Below are positions 15,363-21,777 of a DNA stretch of 27,036 nt, one piece after another. Every line of letters begins with the position of its first letter. The stretch's first letter is position 1. This DNA is from a virus. The notes under the pieces were generated by a model. The model saw nothing but the letters and a program-made list of their open reading frames with translations, was not told the origin of the DNA and did not search any database. The translations under genes and the position numbers were made by a program. The stretch is from positions 1 through 27,036 of IMG/VR virus record IMGVR_UViG_3300025083_000185; one strand, given 5' to 3'.

Positions 15363-16547
15363 ATGAAACCAGAAGATTACATACTGAAAACGTATATTCT
15401 AAGCGAAGTATATAATATAGAAAAAAGTATTTTTTTAAAAGAAAACGAAGGATTCACTTTAATCGAAGGTCATTTAGTAGAAGGCCTTTTAGTAGAAGGC
15501 AAGACATGGGAATGGACAAAAAAACTTTTTAGAAGTGCCAAGAACATCTTCAGGCTGAGTCCAGAAGAAATTAAGTCATGGGACAAGTTAATTAAAGATA
15601 AGAAAAGCCTAGGAAAAGATAAAAGTGCTAAACGGCTTGAAGAAATAAAACAAAGCATAGTGTCCCAGAGATTTAAAAATCAAAATATGTTAATACTATC
15701 AACAATTGCAGTAGTAATTTTCAATGCAACTGGTGACTTTAATAAAGTTGGTGCAGCGATTGATGAAGTAAACGACATGTCTAGTTCTAAAGATGCTAAG
15801 AAGGAAACGCAAAAAATAATGGGACGTTTTATCCCTAACTTTAACCCAGAAGTTTTTTTTCCTACTGAAGAAAACAGTTCAGACAATAGTGATGGTAACG
15901 ATAAAACAAATCCTGTAGTTACTATTCTACAAAGAGCAACAGAACTATATCGACAGGAAAACGAACAGGCACTCCGGGATGCAGAAAATAAAACAGCTGA
16001 ATTTGTGAAACAATCTTCTAATAGACAAGTTATCCATAAAGACGAAGCTAAAAAGACAAAAGAGATGAATGGTATGATCAGTAATATTAGTGGGATAGTT
16101 GATTTAGAAGGACTGTTTAATTCACATTCCGAATATTTTAAAGCAATTCAAGATCCTAAATCTAAAGGACATAAGGAAATTTTAGACGCAGTACGAGATT
16201 TAGATGAGGACGAGCTAATTAATGTGCTAGCTGAAGAAGCGTATGAGGGTGTAGAAACATATCAAGACAAACAAAGCGCTTCCTCAAGTCTTAATATTCT
16301 GATTTCTGATTTGGAATCAGCCTCTGGCGAGCTAGATCAAGATATTAAAGATCTCTCAAAAAGATTTAGAAAATTGCGAAACGCTTCCTATGTCGCTTCG
16401 AAAATCAGTGAAATAAAAGACGATGATACTAGAGAAAAAGCTTACTTAAACTACGGTCTTCAACAAGGTTTTATAGATGATGATAGTCAACTAACTGATC
16501 ATGTGTTTGCAGACGCTTATGAAAGCATAATAAACAGTAGAGATTAA
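15363..16547 (+). CDS. Unknown protein with possible prohead-targeting N-terminus
   Basis: 394 residues, not recognised. It starts with the helix DYILKTYILSEVYNIEKS (5-22), then LIEG, LVEG and LVEG at about 38-52, matching the (L/I)xE|(A/G/S) cleavage rule of T4-type prohead protease gp21 three times in a row. The last two sites come from a 15-base tandem repeat. A hydrophobic stretch NMLILSTIAVVIFN lies near 112-125. The rest is charged and helical. 123 bases separate it from the previous gene; AAGAAAGAAG precedes the ATG. Position between a ClpP-like protease and the endolysin suggests a late or virion role. Confidence 0.6.
   Translation: MKPEDYILKTYILSEVYNIEKSIFLKENEGFTLIEGHLVEGLLVEGKTWEWTKKLFRSAKNIFRLSPEEIKSWDKLIKDKKSLGKDKSAKRLEEIKQSIVSQRFKNQNMLILSTIAVVIFNATGDFNKVGAAIDEVNDMSSSKDAKKETQKIMGRFIPNFNPEVFFPTEENSSDNSDGNDKTNPVVTILQRATELYRQENEQALRDAENKTAEFVKQSSNRQVIHKDEAKKTKEMNGMISNISGIVDLEGLFNSHSEYFKAIQDPKSKGHKEILDAVRDLDEDELINVLAEEAYEGVETYQDKQSASSSLNILISDLESASGELDQDIKDLSKRFRKLRNASYVASKISEIKDDDTREKAYLNYGLQQGFIDDDSQLTDHVFADAYESIINSRD
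15473..15500 (+). repeat. 15-base in-frame tandem duplication
   Basis: TTTAGTAGAAGGC at 15473-15485 and again at 15488-15500, period 15 bases, so five residues (LVEGL-type) are duplicated in frame inside the gene at 15363. Confidence 0.8.
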
Positions 16548-16550
16548 TTT

Positions 16551-17345
16551 ATGGAACAATTTAAAACAATAAATAAAAACAAAGAATATGTTACTACACT
16601 TCAACAAGAAGTAGGCGCTTCTGCAGACGGAGTGTACGGTCCCGCAACTCATAGAGCAGTTAAAGCTTACTTTGAATCGCCTGTTATAATTCACATGGGT
16701 AAGGTAGTTCCTATCGATTCGCCTCTTGACATTGACTGGTCTTCTTCTCTATATGAGTTAGATGATGGTACAAAAAACTGGTATCATAGAAAAAAAGATC
16801 CAGAAACTATTTGTGTACATTGGGGTGGATTAAATAGTAGGCACTGTTACAATGTATTTAATCTTGCAAGAGGTCGACATGTTTCATCACATTTTTTAAT
16901 TGGAAGAAATCATAAGACAGATGAATATGAAATCTTGCAGTGTTTAGACACAGGATTAGTAGCATACCATGCAGGAAAGTTTAATAAGCCTTCTATTGGT
17001 GTTGATATTTGTATGCATCCTGAACCAAAATATTGGGAGAAGACACGAAAGTGGTATCCTGATGCTAGACTCGAAGTTTGTAAAATTCCTGATTCAAGAG
17101 TTAAAGGCAGAAAATTAGTTATGATTGGAGATGAATTTGCAGAAGTTTGCGCACAATTCCTTCAGTCTTTAAGAGAAGCTACAAATCTTACTGAAAAGCC
17201 GGTGTGTAAATCTTTAGATGTCATGGGTAATAAAGAAGCAACACAATATAGTGTTGTAGGCCACCACAACATTTCAGCTAAAAAGTGGGACGTCATCCCG
17301 TGGGCTGAAAAGGTTTATATGCATTTAGATGACGATATCGTATAA
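16551..17345 (+). CDS. Endolysin: N-acetylmuramoyl-L-alanine amidase with peptidoglycan-binding domain
   Basis: Cleaves the amide between MurNAc and the stem peptide to lyse the host. Residues 14-41 (LQQEVGASADGVYGPATHRAVKAYF) form a PG_binding_1 domain with the usual 'DGxxGPxT' turn. The Amidase_2 domain follows: ICVHWGG (H90, first zinc ligand), SSHFLIGR (113-119), AYHAGK (139-143), and VGHHNISAKKWD (H238 or H239 and D247 as further ligands/catalytic residues), like T7 lysozyme but with Asp in place of the Cys ligand. No signal peptide, so export would need a holin, which is not seen here. It starts 3 bases after the preceding stop without a clear Shine-Dalgarno, implying coupling. Confidence 0.88.
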   Translation: MEQFKTINKNKEYVTTLQQEVGASADGVYGPATHRAVKAYFESPVIIHMGKVVPIDSPLDIDWSSSLYELDDGTKNWYHRKKDPETICVHWGGLNSRHCYNVFNLARGRHVSSHFLIGRNHKTDEYEILQCLDTGLVAYHAGKFNKPSIGVDICMHPEPKYWEKTRKWYPDARLEVCKIPDSRVKGRKLVMIGDEFAEVCAQFLQSLREATNLTEKPVCKSLDVMGNKEATQYSVVGHHNISAKKWDVIPWAEKVYMHLDDDIV

Positions 17346-17356
17346 ATAAATTCTAG

Positions 17357-17384
17357 TGTAAATATCGTCATATATTAATATAAT
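17357..17384 (+). promoter_or_regulatory. Promoter of the thyX gene (TGTAAA family)
   Basis: TGTAAA at 17357-17362, 16-base spacer, perfect TATAAT at 17379-17384. Expected start near 17391, inside the loop of the surrounding inverted repeat and upstream of AAAGGAG. Confidence 0.72.
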
Positions 17385-17413
17385 TTCTTTATAAAGGAGC
17401 TATTAATATATGA
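17368..17413 (+). promoter_or_regulatory. Start-codon-sequestering inverted repeat enclosing a promoter
   Basis: TCATATATTAATA (17368-17380) and TATTAATATATGA (17401-17413) are perfect 13-base inverted repeats with a 20-base loop. The downstream arm contains the thyX ATG (17410-17412); the loop carries the rest of the -10 box, the expected transcription start and the Shine-Dalgarno AAAGGAG. Long transcripts should hide the start codon; the internal-promoter transcript lacks the upstream arm. Confidence 0.75.
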
Positions 17414-18108
17414 CACACTTTTTATATAGCGATAATATTGGTAAGATTGAACTTGTTCAACATATGGGAGACGACATCACTGTTGTAAACTCAGCTAGAG
17501 TTTCTTTTGGAGTTCAAAAGAGTGAATTAGATGATAAAGACAAAAAGTTAATTTCTTATCTTATTAGACACAAACATACCTCTACATTAGAACATAACAT
17601 TGCAACTTTTAGAATTAAGGTTCCTATTTTTGTTAGAAGTCAACATCACAGGCATCGCACATGGTCTTATAATGAGATTTCTAGGAGGTACACAGGAGAA
17701 AACTTAGAGTTTTATGTACCTAACAAATATAGAACACAACATGAATCAAATCGACAAGCTTCTAATGCTGACAACTTAATTAATCCAATTGTCTCTGCAT
17801 ACCCAGTTGACTTAGAAAGCAGGCCTTGCGACGAAGCAGTTCAACATCACATATCTAACTCTGTCCTCTTATATAATTCTATGATTGAAAGCGGTGTAGC
17901 TAGAGAGCAAGCAAGAATGGTGTTACCTCAAAACTTATATACAGAATATTATGCAACTGCTAATCTTAACAACATTATAAAGTTTATTGATCTAAGGACA
18001 CATGAAGGAGCGCAACAGGAAATACGAGTCCTTGCTGAATGTATGCGTGATATTATCTTAGCTATATGGCCTGAGACTATTAAAAGTTATATTGACTTAA
18101 ACACATAA
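17410..18108 (+). CDS. thyX: Flavin-dependent thymidylate synthase
   Basis: Makes dTMP from dUMP using methylene-tetrahydrofolate, FAD and NAD(P)H. The hallmark RHRxxSxxxxSxR is intact: RHRTWSYNEISRR with R81-H82-R83, S86, S91 and R93. TSTLEHNIATFRIKVPIFVRSQHH before it is also typical, as is the C-terminal ESGVAREQARMVLPQNLYTEYYATANLNN (about 157-185) with dUMP/FAD-binding Arg and Gln. 232 residues, normal length. It is fed by the dUTPase product dUMP. Start is ATG behind AAAGGAG, gated by an inverted repeat. Confidence 0.95.
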   Translation: MTHFLYSDNIGKIELVQHMGDDITVVNSARVSFGVQKSELDDKDKKLISYLIRHKHTSTLEHNIATFRIKVPIFVRSQHHRHRTWSYNEISRRYTGENLEFYVPNKYRTQHESNRQASNADNLINPIVSAYPVDLESRPCDEAVQHHISNSVLLYNSMIESGVAREQARMVLPQNLYTEYYATANLNNIIKFIDLRTHEGAQQEIRVLAECMRDIILAIWPETIKSYIDLNT

Positions 18109-18149
18109 ACTTTATCAAGTATATTTAGCTTTAAACGAGGTAGTCGATT

Positions 18150-18518
18150 ATGAATAAAAAACTTGAATTACTCTTAGAGAGACACAGCGATTTAGTTAAT
18201 ATGCTTGTTAGATGTAGAATTAATATCGAAGACAGAGAAGATCCAACAGTTCTTGATATAATGACAGATATGAGAGCATTACCTGCCATTGTAACTGTTA
18301 GACAAACACGACCAATATCAGATGTTGTTACGTCTTACGGTCACAGACTTATTGAGCTTAACGTCTCTTATATTCCTTCATTCATTGAAGAGAAAGATAA
18401 GTTTATGACTGTAGTAAAATCTTTAAAAAAAGTTGAAGGTATTGATATAATAAAAGTAATGGAACATGACAGTGATGTCATTAACAATCAAATTCAAAAA
18501 TCACCTTTAGTGGTGTAA
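18150..18518 (+). CDS. Conserved-type phage hypothetical protein
   Basis: 122 residues, no assigned function. The core MRALPAIVTVRQTRPISDVV, then LIELNVSYIP and, after a helix, VEGIDIIKVMEH looks like a beta-alpha-beta ferredoxin-like fold ('R-x-LP-x-IVTV' strand, second strand, helix, last strand). Similar small proteins accompany structural or packaging genes in large phages, but I cannot name a family. Start ATG follows GAGGTAG; it is 41 bases after thyX and 8 bases before the next gene, so part of the same operon. Confidence 0.65.
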   Translation: MNKKLELLLERHSDLVNMLVRCRINIEDREDPTVLDIMTDMRALPAIVTVRQTRPISDVVTSYGHRLIELNVSYIPSFIEEKDKFMTVVKSLKKVEGIDIIKVMEHDSDVINNQIQKSPLVV

Positions 18519-18526
18519 GGGAAAAA

Positions 18527-18745
18527 ATGAGACTACACGATAATACAATTGGACACATTGCTAAACTAGTACAAGTAGCTATTCTTACAGGTACAGATGT
18601 TATTGATCATCTTAGAATGGTAACACTTAGTGAAGAAGACGGAATGCTGTTTGTTGAGCAAGAATATCTAGATGTATTTGAAAATCAAATTCAAAAAATG
18701 CTGCACAACGCAGATTCACAAAATAAAAATGAAGCTGAGGACTAA
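18527..18745 (+). CDS. Small hypothetical phage protein
   Basis: 72 residues, unrecognised, starting with NTIGHIAKLVQVAILTGTDVIDHLRM (residues 6-31) followed by a short beta hairpin and an acidic tail (NKNEAED). This compact alpha-helical form, one helix-turn-helix-like unit without membrane segment, is of a type found in many T4-like genomes. Strong Shine-Dalgarno AGGGAAAAA before ATG; the next gene starts on the base after its stop. Confidence 0.65.
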   Translation: MRLHDNTIGHIAKLVQVAILTGTDVIDHLRMVTLSEEDGMLFVEQEYLDVFENQIQKMLHNADSQNKNEAED

Positions 18746-19123
18746 ATGAGCACTGATAGATTGAGCGAACTCTTTGATAAACGAGAAACATTTATGAATC
18801 TTATCAAAGAAAAATATCCTCATACATACCAAAGTTGGCCAGTTGACATCAGTAAAAAAGAGAGTCAAGCAATGTTAAGAGAGACTGCTCTAAAAGGTGT
18901 AGAAGAGATGTTTGAAGCTCTAGGTCATCTTAAAAACTGGAAGCCTCATCGAGAAACAGACGTTCCTGAAATTGATCGTGAAGATTTTCTTGAAGAAATC
19001 GTTGATGCTTTTAACTACTTTTATTCACTCATGATTTTAATGGGTGTTGATGTTGATGAATTTTATGAAGCTTTTAACAAGAAAGACGAGATAATTAGGA
19101 AAAGGATACAAAGAGGATATTAA
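18746..19123 (+). CDS. All-alpha NTP pyrophosphatase (MazG-like / dimeric dUTPase)
   Basis: Likely hydrolyses a (d)NTP to the monophosphate. 125 residues with the metal-binding pair of this superfamily: EEMFEALGHLKNW (E53, E54, E57) and EEIVDAFNYFYSLMILMGV (E84, D87), followed by a helix EFYEAFNKKDEIIRKRIQRGY whose Lys/Arg would contact phosphates. The fold may be that of dimeric dUTPase or of MazG; substrate cannot be told from sequence. A trimeric dUTPase is already encoded at 9944, so a different substrate (for example a host or modified nucleotide) is plausible. Starts immediately after the previous stop. Confidence 0.82.
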   Translation: MSTDRLSELFDKRETFMNLIKEKYPHTYQSWPVDISKKESQAMLRETALKGVEEMFEALGHLKNWKPHRETDVPEIDREDFLEEIVDAFNYFYSLMILMGVDVDEFYEAFNKKDEIIRKRIQRGY

Positions 19124-19124
19124 C

Positions 19125-19808
19125 ATGTTTATATATGATGAGCTAAAATTGTACACAAAAAAAGAATTTAGCTCATCATATTATCTCAAATTAATATGGG
19201 ACACTATTTTTAGTGACATATGCTTTGCACTAGGCATATCAAAAAATCTTCAATTAACAATTATAATTGATTATAACATACTCTATGTAGATGCATCTTC
19301 AAACTATAATCTAGTATTAAGCAAAAAACACAAAATAGACTTTAGACACAGCTTAAGTTTATGCGAAGAATTTACTGTTGACATGTTAATTAATATAAGT
19401 ACAGAAACAAAAAAATTTAGTATGATTTGTAATAAAGCAAGATACTATTACAACAAAGATACGTTTGACGAAGGTATTGTTGAACTAGAAGCTAATATTT
19501 CTGCAAACGTTTCGCAAGTAGAACATTTAAAACAAAAGATACAACACGCTCTAATTAGAGAAATACAGTTTTCTATTTGTAGAAATGTATTCCATTTAGA
19601 TATTGACGACAAAGACTTTGTTGCTTCAAAAACACATGCGGACTACGAGTCCGTTTTTTTGTATTCAAAAAACAATAATATGAGTTTTAAACAGAGTATA
19701 GATAGATGTATACAAAACAAATACGTAGATAGAGACAGCAAACATGTTTTGGAGTCTCTATATGAATTAACCAGCGAGGGAAAAAATGAAAAAACACCAG
19801 CTATCTGA
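19125..19808 (+). CDS. Hypothetical protein with a hairpin in its start region and an internal terminator
   Basis: 227 residues, not recognised. Sequence is mixed alpha/beta with hydrophobic strands (LTIIIDYNILYVDASSNYN, near 46-64) and Lys-rich helices; no membrane segment or catalytic motif is apparent. It starts one base after the previous stop behind AAGAGGATATTAAC. A perfect 15-bp inverted repeat begins 8 bases after the first base of its ATG, and a textbook intrinsic terminator lies inside codons for ADYESVFL (about residues 173-180). Its last 23 bases overlap the next gene. Both RNA elements could limit its expression. Confidence 0.7.
   Translation: MFIYDELKLYTKKEFSSSYYLKLIWDTIFSDICFALGISKNLQLTIIIDYNILYVDASSNYNLVLSKKHKIDFRHSLSLCEEFTVDMLINISTETKKFSMICNKARYYYNKDTFDEGIVELEANISANVSQVEHLKQKIQHALIREIQFSICRNVFHLDIDDKDFVASKTHADYESVFLYSKNNNMSFKQSIDRCIQNKYVDRDSKHVLESLYELTSEGKNEKTPAI
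19133..19181 (+). promoter_or_regulatory. 15-bp perfect inverted repeat at the start of a gene
   Basis: ATATGATGAGCTAAA (19133-19147) and TTTAGCTCATCATAT (19167-19181), 19-base loop. In RNA this stable hairpin would lie within the ribosome footprint of the ATG at 19125. The arm spacing equals that of the repeat at 13291, but no good promoter is visible in the loop and the Shine-Dalgarno lies outside the stem. Confidence 0.7.
19639..19660 (+). terminator. Intrinsic terminator inside a coding region
   Basis: CGGACT (19639-19644), loop ACG, AGTCCG (19648-19653), then seven T (19654-19660). Short G/C-rich stem plus T run is the classical factor-independent terminator. It is within the gene 19125-19808, about 155 bases before its stop. 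Confidence 0.75.
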
Positions 19809-20196
19809 CGTCTTTAAAAGTCTTTTTGAAAACAAAAACTCTGAAGACGAAGTTCCAGAAAAAATAGACAAGTCGAAGATTGCGCAGGAAGTGTGTGAAG
19901 TATTTGAAAAAGCTTCTAAGATGCCTACAAATTGGTCAAATATATTTACTTCAATAGAAGAATTTAGAAATAATCTTCTTAGCGACGACAAACAAGACTC
20001 AAGTGCAACTGAATCGCAGATGGCACTTACAATCCCATTAGTAGCTTATTTTATTCTGGTGTTAGAAACTGACCTGTTAATGCCTCCTGAAGAAACCAAA
20101 ATAATAATAAACCTTATCAGTGACAACTTTACTAAACCTAATCAATTGCAAAAACTTAAAGACTTTCTGAATGTAATGCACCCAAACAAATTTTAA
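19786..20196 (+). CDS. Hypothetical protein
   Basis: 136 residues, unrecognised. The N-terminal 30 residues are charged and helical (QLSDVFKSLFENKNSEDE), residues about 75-95 are hydrophobic (MALTIPLVAYFILVLETDLLM) and might insert in a membrane or form a buried helix, and the C-terminus PNQLQKLKDFLNVMHPNKF is amphipathic. ATG overlaps the preceding gene by 23 bases behind GAGGGAAAA, so it is likely co-translated. It lies downstream of the internal terminator and would be reduced by it. The thyX-like gene follows under a separate promoter. Confidence 0.6.
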   Translation: MKKHQLSDVFKSLFENKNSEDEVPEKIDKSKIAQEVCEVFEKASKMPTNWSNIFTSIEEFRNNLLSDDKQDSSATESQMALTIPLVAYFILVLETDLLMPPEETKIIINLISDNFTKPNQLQKLKDFLNVMHPNKF

Positions 20197-20204
20197 TTTA
20201 TTGG

Positions 20205-20232
20205 TGTAAATTTAAAAAAATGGACCTATAAT
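20205..20232 (+). promoter_or_regulatory. Promoter of the second thyX-like gene (TGTAAA family)
   Basis: TGTAAA at 20205-20210, 16-base spacer, perfect TATAAT at 20227-20232. Shares GTGTAAATTTAAAA with the SSB promoter. Expected start near 20239. Confidence 0.75.
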
Positions 20233-20256
20233 TTCAATATAAGAAATATATTGAAA
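20232..20256 (+). promoter_or_regulatory. Hairpin between promoter and RBS of the second thyX-like gene
   Basis: TTTCAATATA (20232-20241) and TATATTGAAA (20247-20256), perfect 10 bp, loop AGAAA. The upstream arm begins at the last base of the -10 box, so most of it lies before the expected start; the downstream arm runs into the Shine-Dalgarno AAGGAA (20255-20260). Only read-through RNA can form the complete stem. Confidence 0.65.
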
Positions 20257-20267
20257 GGAACATTAAA

Positions 20268-21251
20268 TTGCCAATTAATAATAACCTCGATCCAGTTCGT
20301 TTACCTATGGACCTTAAGTTTGATCAAGTGCCAGTTACTAATTTTATTAATAATCTTGAGTCGCTTACAATTGAGATGGTAGATGGACCATCTCGAGAGC
20401 AAGCACAAAAAATTGCATGGAACATGACAAAAGCAACATGGGCTGATCATCCTGATGAGGTTTTGTTTGAGAATGCTACTCCTGAAGAGGCATCTGAAAA
20501 TCTTCGTGATGTTCTTAATTTTAGAGCATTACCGACTCCAATGGAGTGCTTAGGCTTTACTTTTAAAATCAGTGGAATTGATACTCAAACTGTGACACAC
20601 CTGATTCGTCACCGTGCAGGTTCATTTGCTGCACAGTGTACAGGTGATCGCGATCTTAGAAATGATAATGCATTAATACCAGAGTCAATTGAAAATTGCA
20701 ATAGCACACCTAATGATTTCTATTATAGATATATTGAGTTGGCAGCTCAAGCAAAGCAACTGTACGCAGACATGGTTGATAGCAAAATCGTTTCAATGAT
20801 GGACGCACGAGTTATTTTACCGAAGTGCATGGAAACTTTTTACATTGCCAGGTTTAATCTTAAAGATTTAATTGGATTCATTAAGCAACGTCAAGACTTG
20901 CAAATTCAACCCGAGGTAGACAATATTATGGCAACAAAGATTGCACGTCTTGTTGTTGATTGTATACCAGAAGTTGCAACCTGTCTAGATTTCAATAAGC
21001 CTGACATGCATTATGTTCGAACTTTTCGTGTAAAGTTACCTGACGGTTCTTATACTTCAAGAGGCACAAATCTTTACTACCCAGAACCAAAGAATGATCT
21101 CTTTGAATACAATGAGAACGATGCAATATACCAATGCCGTCGCGAAGAAATTAATGGCCGATCTAGTGGGGAGGAAAAAATATTTACTCGACTTTGGAAC
21201 GAAGACGTAGCAGCTATTGAAAATGTTCGAAGTAGCTTTTCAAAGGTTTAA
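20268..21251 (+). CDS. Divergent ThyX-family protein (possible pyrimidine-modifying enzyme)
   Basis: 327 residues from a TTG start set by AAAGGAAC eight bases upstream. Central FRALPTPMECLGFTFKISG and LIRHRAGSFAAQCTGDRD (112-129) match ThyX: R114-H115-R116 and S119 of RHRxxSxxxxSxR are kept, but the second Ser is C124 and the final Arg is G126, with R128 two residues on. Later VSMMDARVILPKCMETFYIARFNLKDLIGFI parallels the ThyX 'QARxxLP' substrate-binding segment. It is longer than the true ThyX at 17410. A ThyX paralogue beside an intact thyX may act on another nucleotide; flavin-dependent hydroxymethylases of dUMP are known relatives. Arg codons are mostly CGN, unlike neighbours. Confidence 0.82.
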   Translation: MPINNNLDPVRLPMDLKFDQVPVTNFINNLESLTIEMVDGPSREQAQKIAWNMTKATWADHPDEVLFENATPEEASENLRDVLNFRALPTPMECLGFTFKISGIDTQTVTHLIRHRAGSFAAQCTGDRDLRNDNALIPESIENCNSTPNDFYYRYIELAAQAKQLYADMVDSKIVSMMDARVILPKCMETFYIARFNLKDLIGFIKQRQDLQIQPEVDNIMATKIARLVVDCIPEVATCLDFNKPDMHYVRTFRVKLPDGSYTSRGTNLYYPEPKNDLFEYNENDAIYQCRREEINGRSSGEEKIFTRLWNEDVAAIENVRSSFSKV

Positions 21252-21327
21252 AAGCACTAACAGTTTTAGAAAAGCATTTACAAATTAAAAAATTTAAAGA
21301 AAAATAATTATTAAGAGGAATACACAT

Positions 21328-21777
21328 ATGAAAAAGATTTATCTAGCTAGCGGTTGGTTTAACCCAGTACAAGCAGAAGAATTAACTCGACTCGAACAAA
21401 TCTTCGATGATAGATCAGATTACTTTAATCTTGCTTCTCCAAGAAGAATTTTTGTTTGTCCACCTAATGCTCCAAAAGAAGTGCAAGATGAAACGTTTGA
21501 TGGAAATCTTCATCACATCAAGACATCAGACTTCTTGTTGGTAAATACTCGCGACAAGGATATTGGTACTATTTGGGAAGCAGGCTATGCATTTGCATTT
21601 GACAAGCCAATCATCTATTTTTGCGCAGGGCTACCGGATGGTGCTAAGTTTAATTTGATGTTAGCAAGAAGTGGAATTAAGGTTTGTACATCTTTTGAGC
21701 AGTTAGAAGATTATTTAGATAGAACTATTGAAAGTGACAAGTTGCCAATTGAGCCATATTCGGACGCAATCGAGTAA
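21328..21777 (+). CDS. Nucleoside 2-deoxyribosyltransferase-like protein
   Basis: 149 residues. KIYLASGWFNPVQAEE at the start is the usual first strand and loop of the family, and DKDIGTIWEAGYAFAFDKPII (76-96) is its signature; E84 corresponds to the nucleophilic Glu that forms the 2-deoxyribosyl-enzyme intermediate. D68 in KTSDFLLVN is the typical Asp/Asn strand end. The family swaps bases on deoxynucleosides or hydrolyses modified deoxynucleotides. Together with ThyX, the ThyX paralogue and pyrophosphatases it points to salvage or sanitation of unusual nucleotides. RBS AGAGGAAT before ATG. Confidence 0.85.
   Translation: MKKIYLASGWFNPVQAEELTRLEQIFDDRSDYFNLASPRRIFVCPPNAPKEVQDETFDGNLHHIKTSDFLLVNTRDKDIGTIWEAGYAFAFDKPIIYFCAGLPDGAKFNLMLARSGIKVCTSFEQLEDYLDRTIESDKLPIEPYSDAIE

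Noticed and set aside
17041-17345. Holin or spanin near the endolysin
   Set aside because: No small protein with one to three transmembrane helices or a lipobox lies next to the amidase gene; the hydrophobic segments at 14229 and 15363 belong to large proteins of other appearance.
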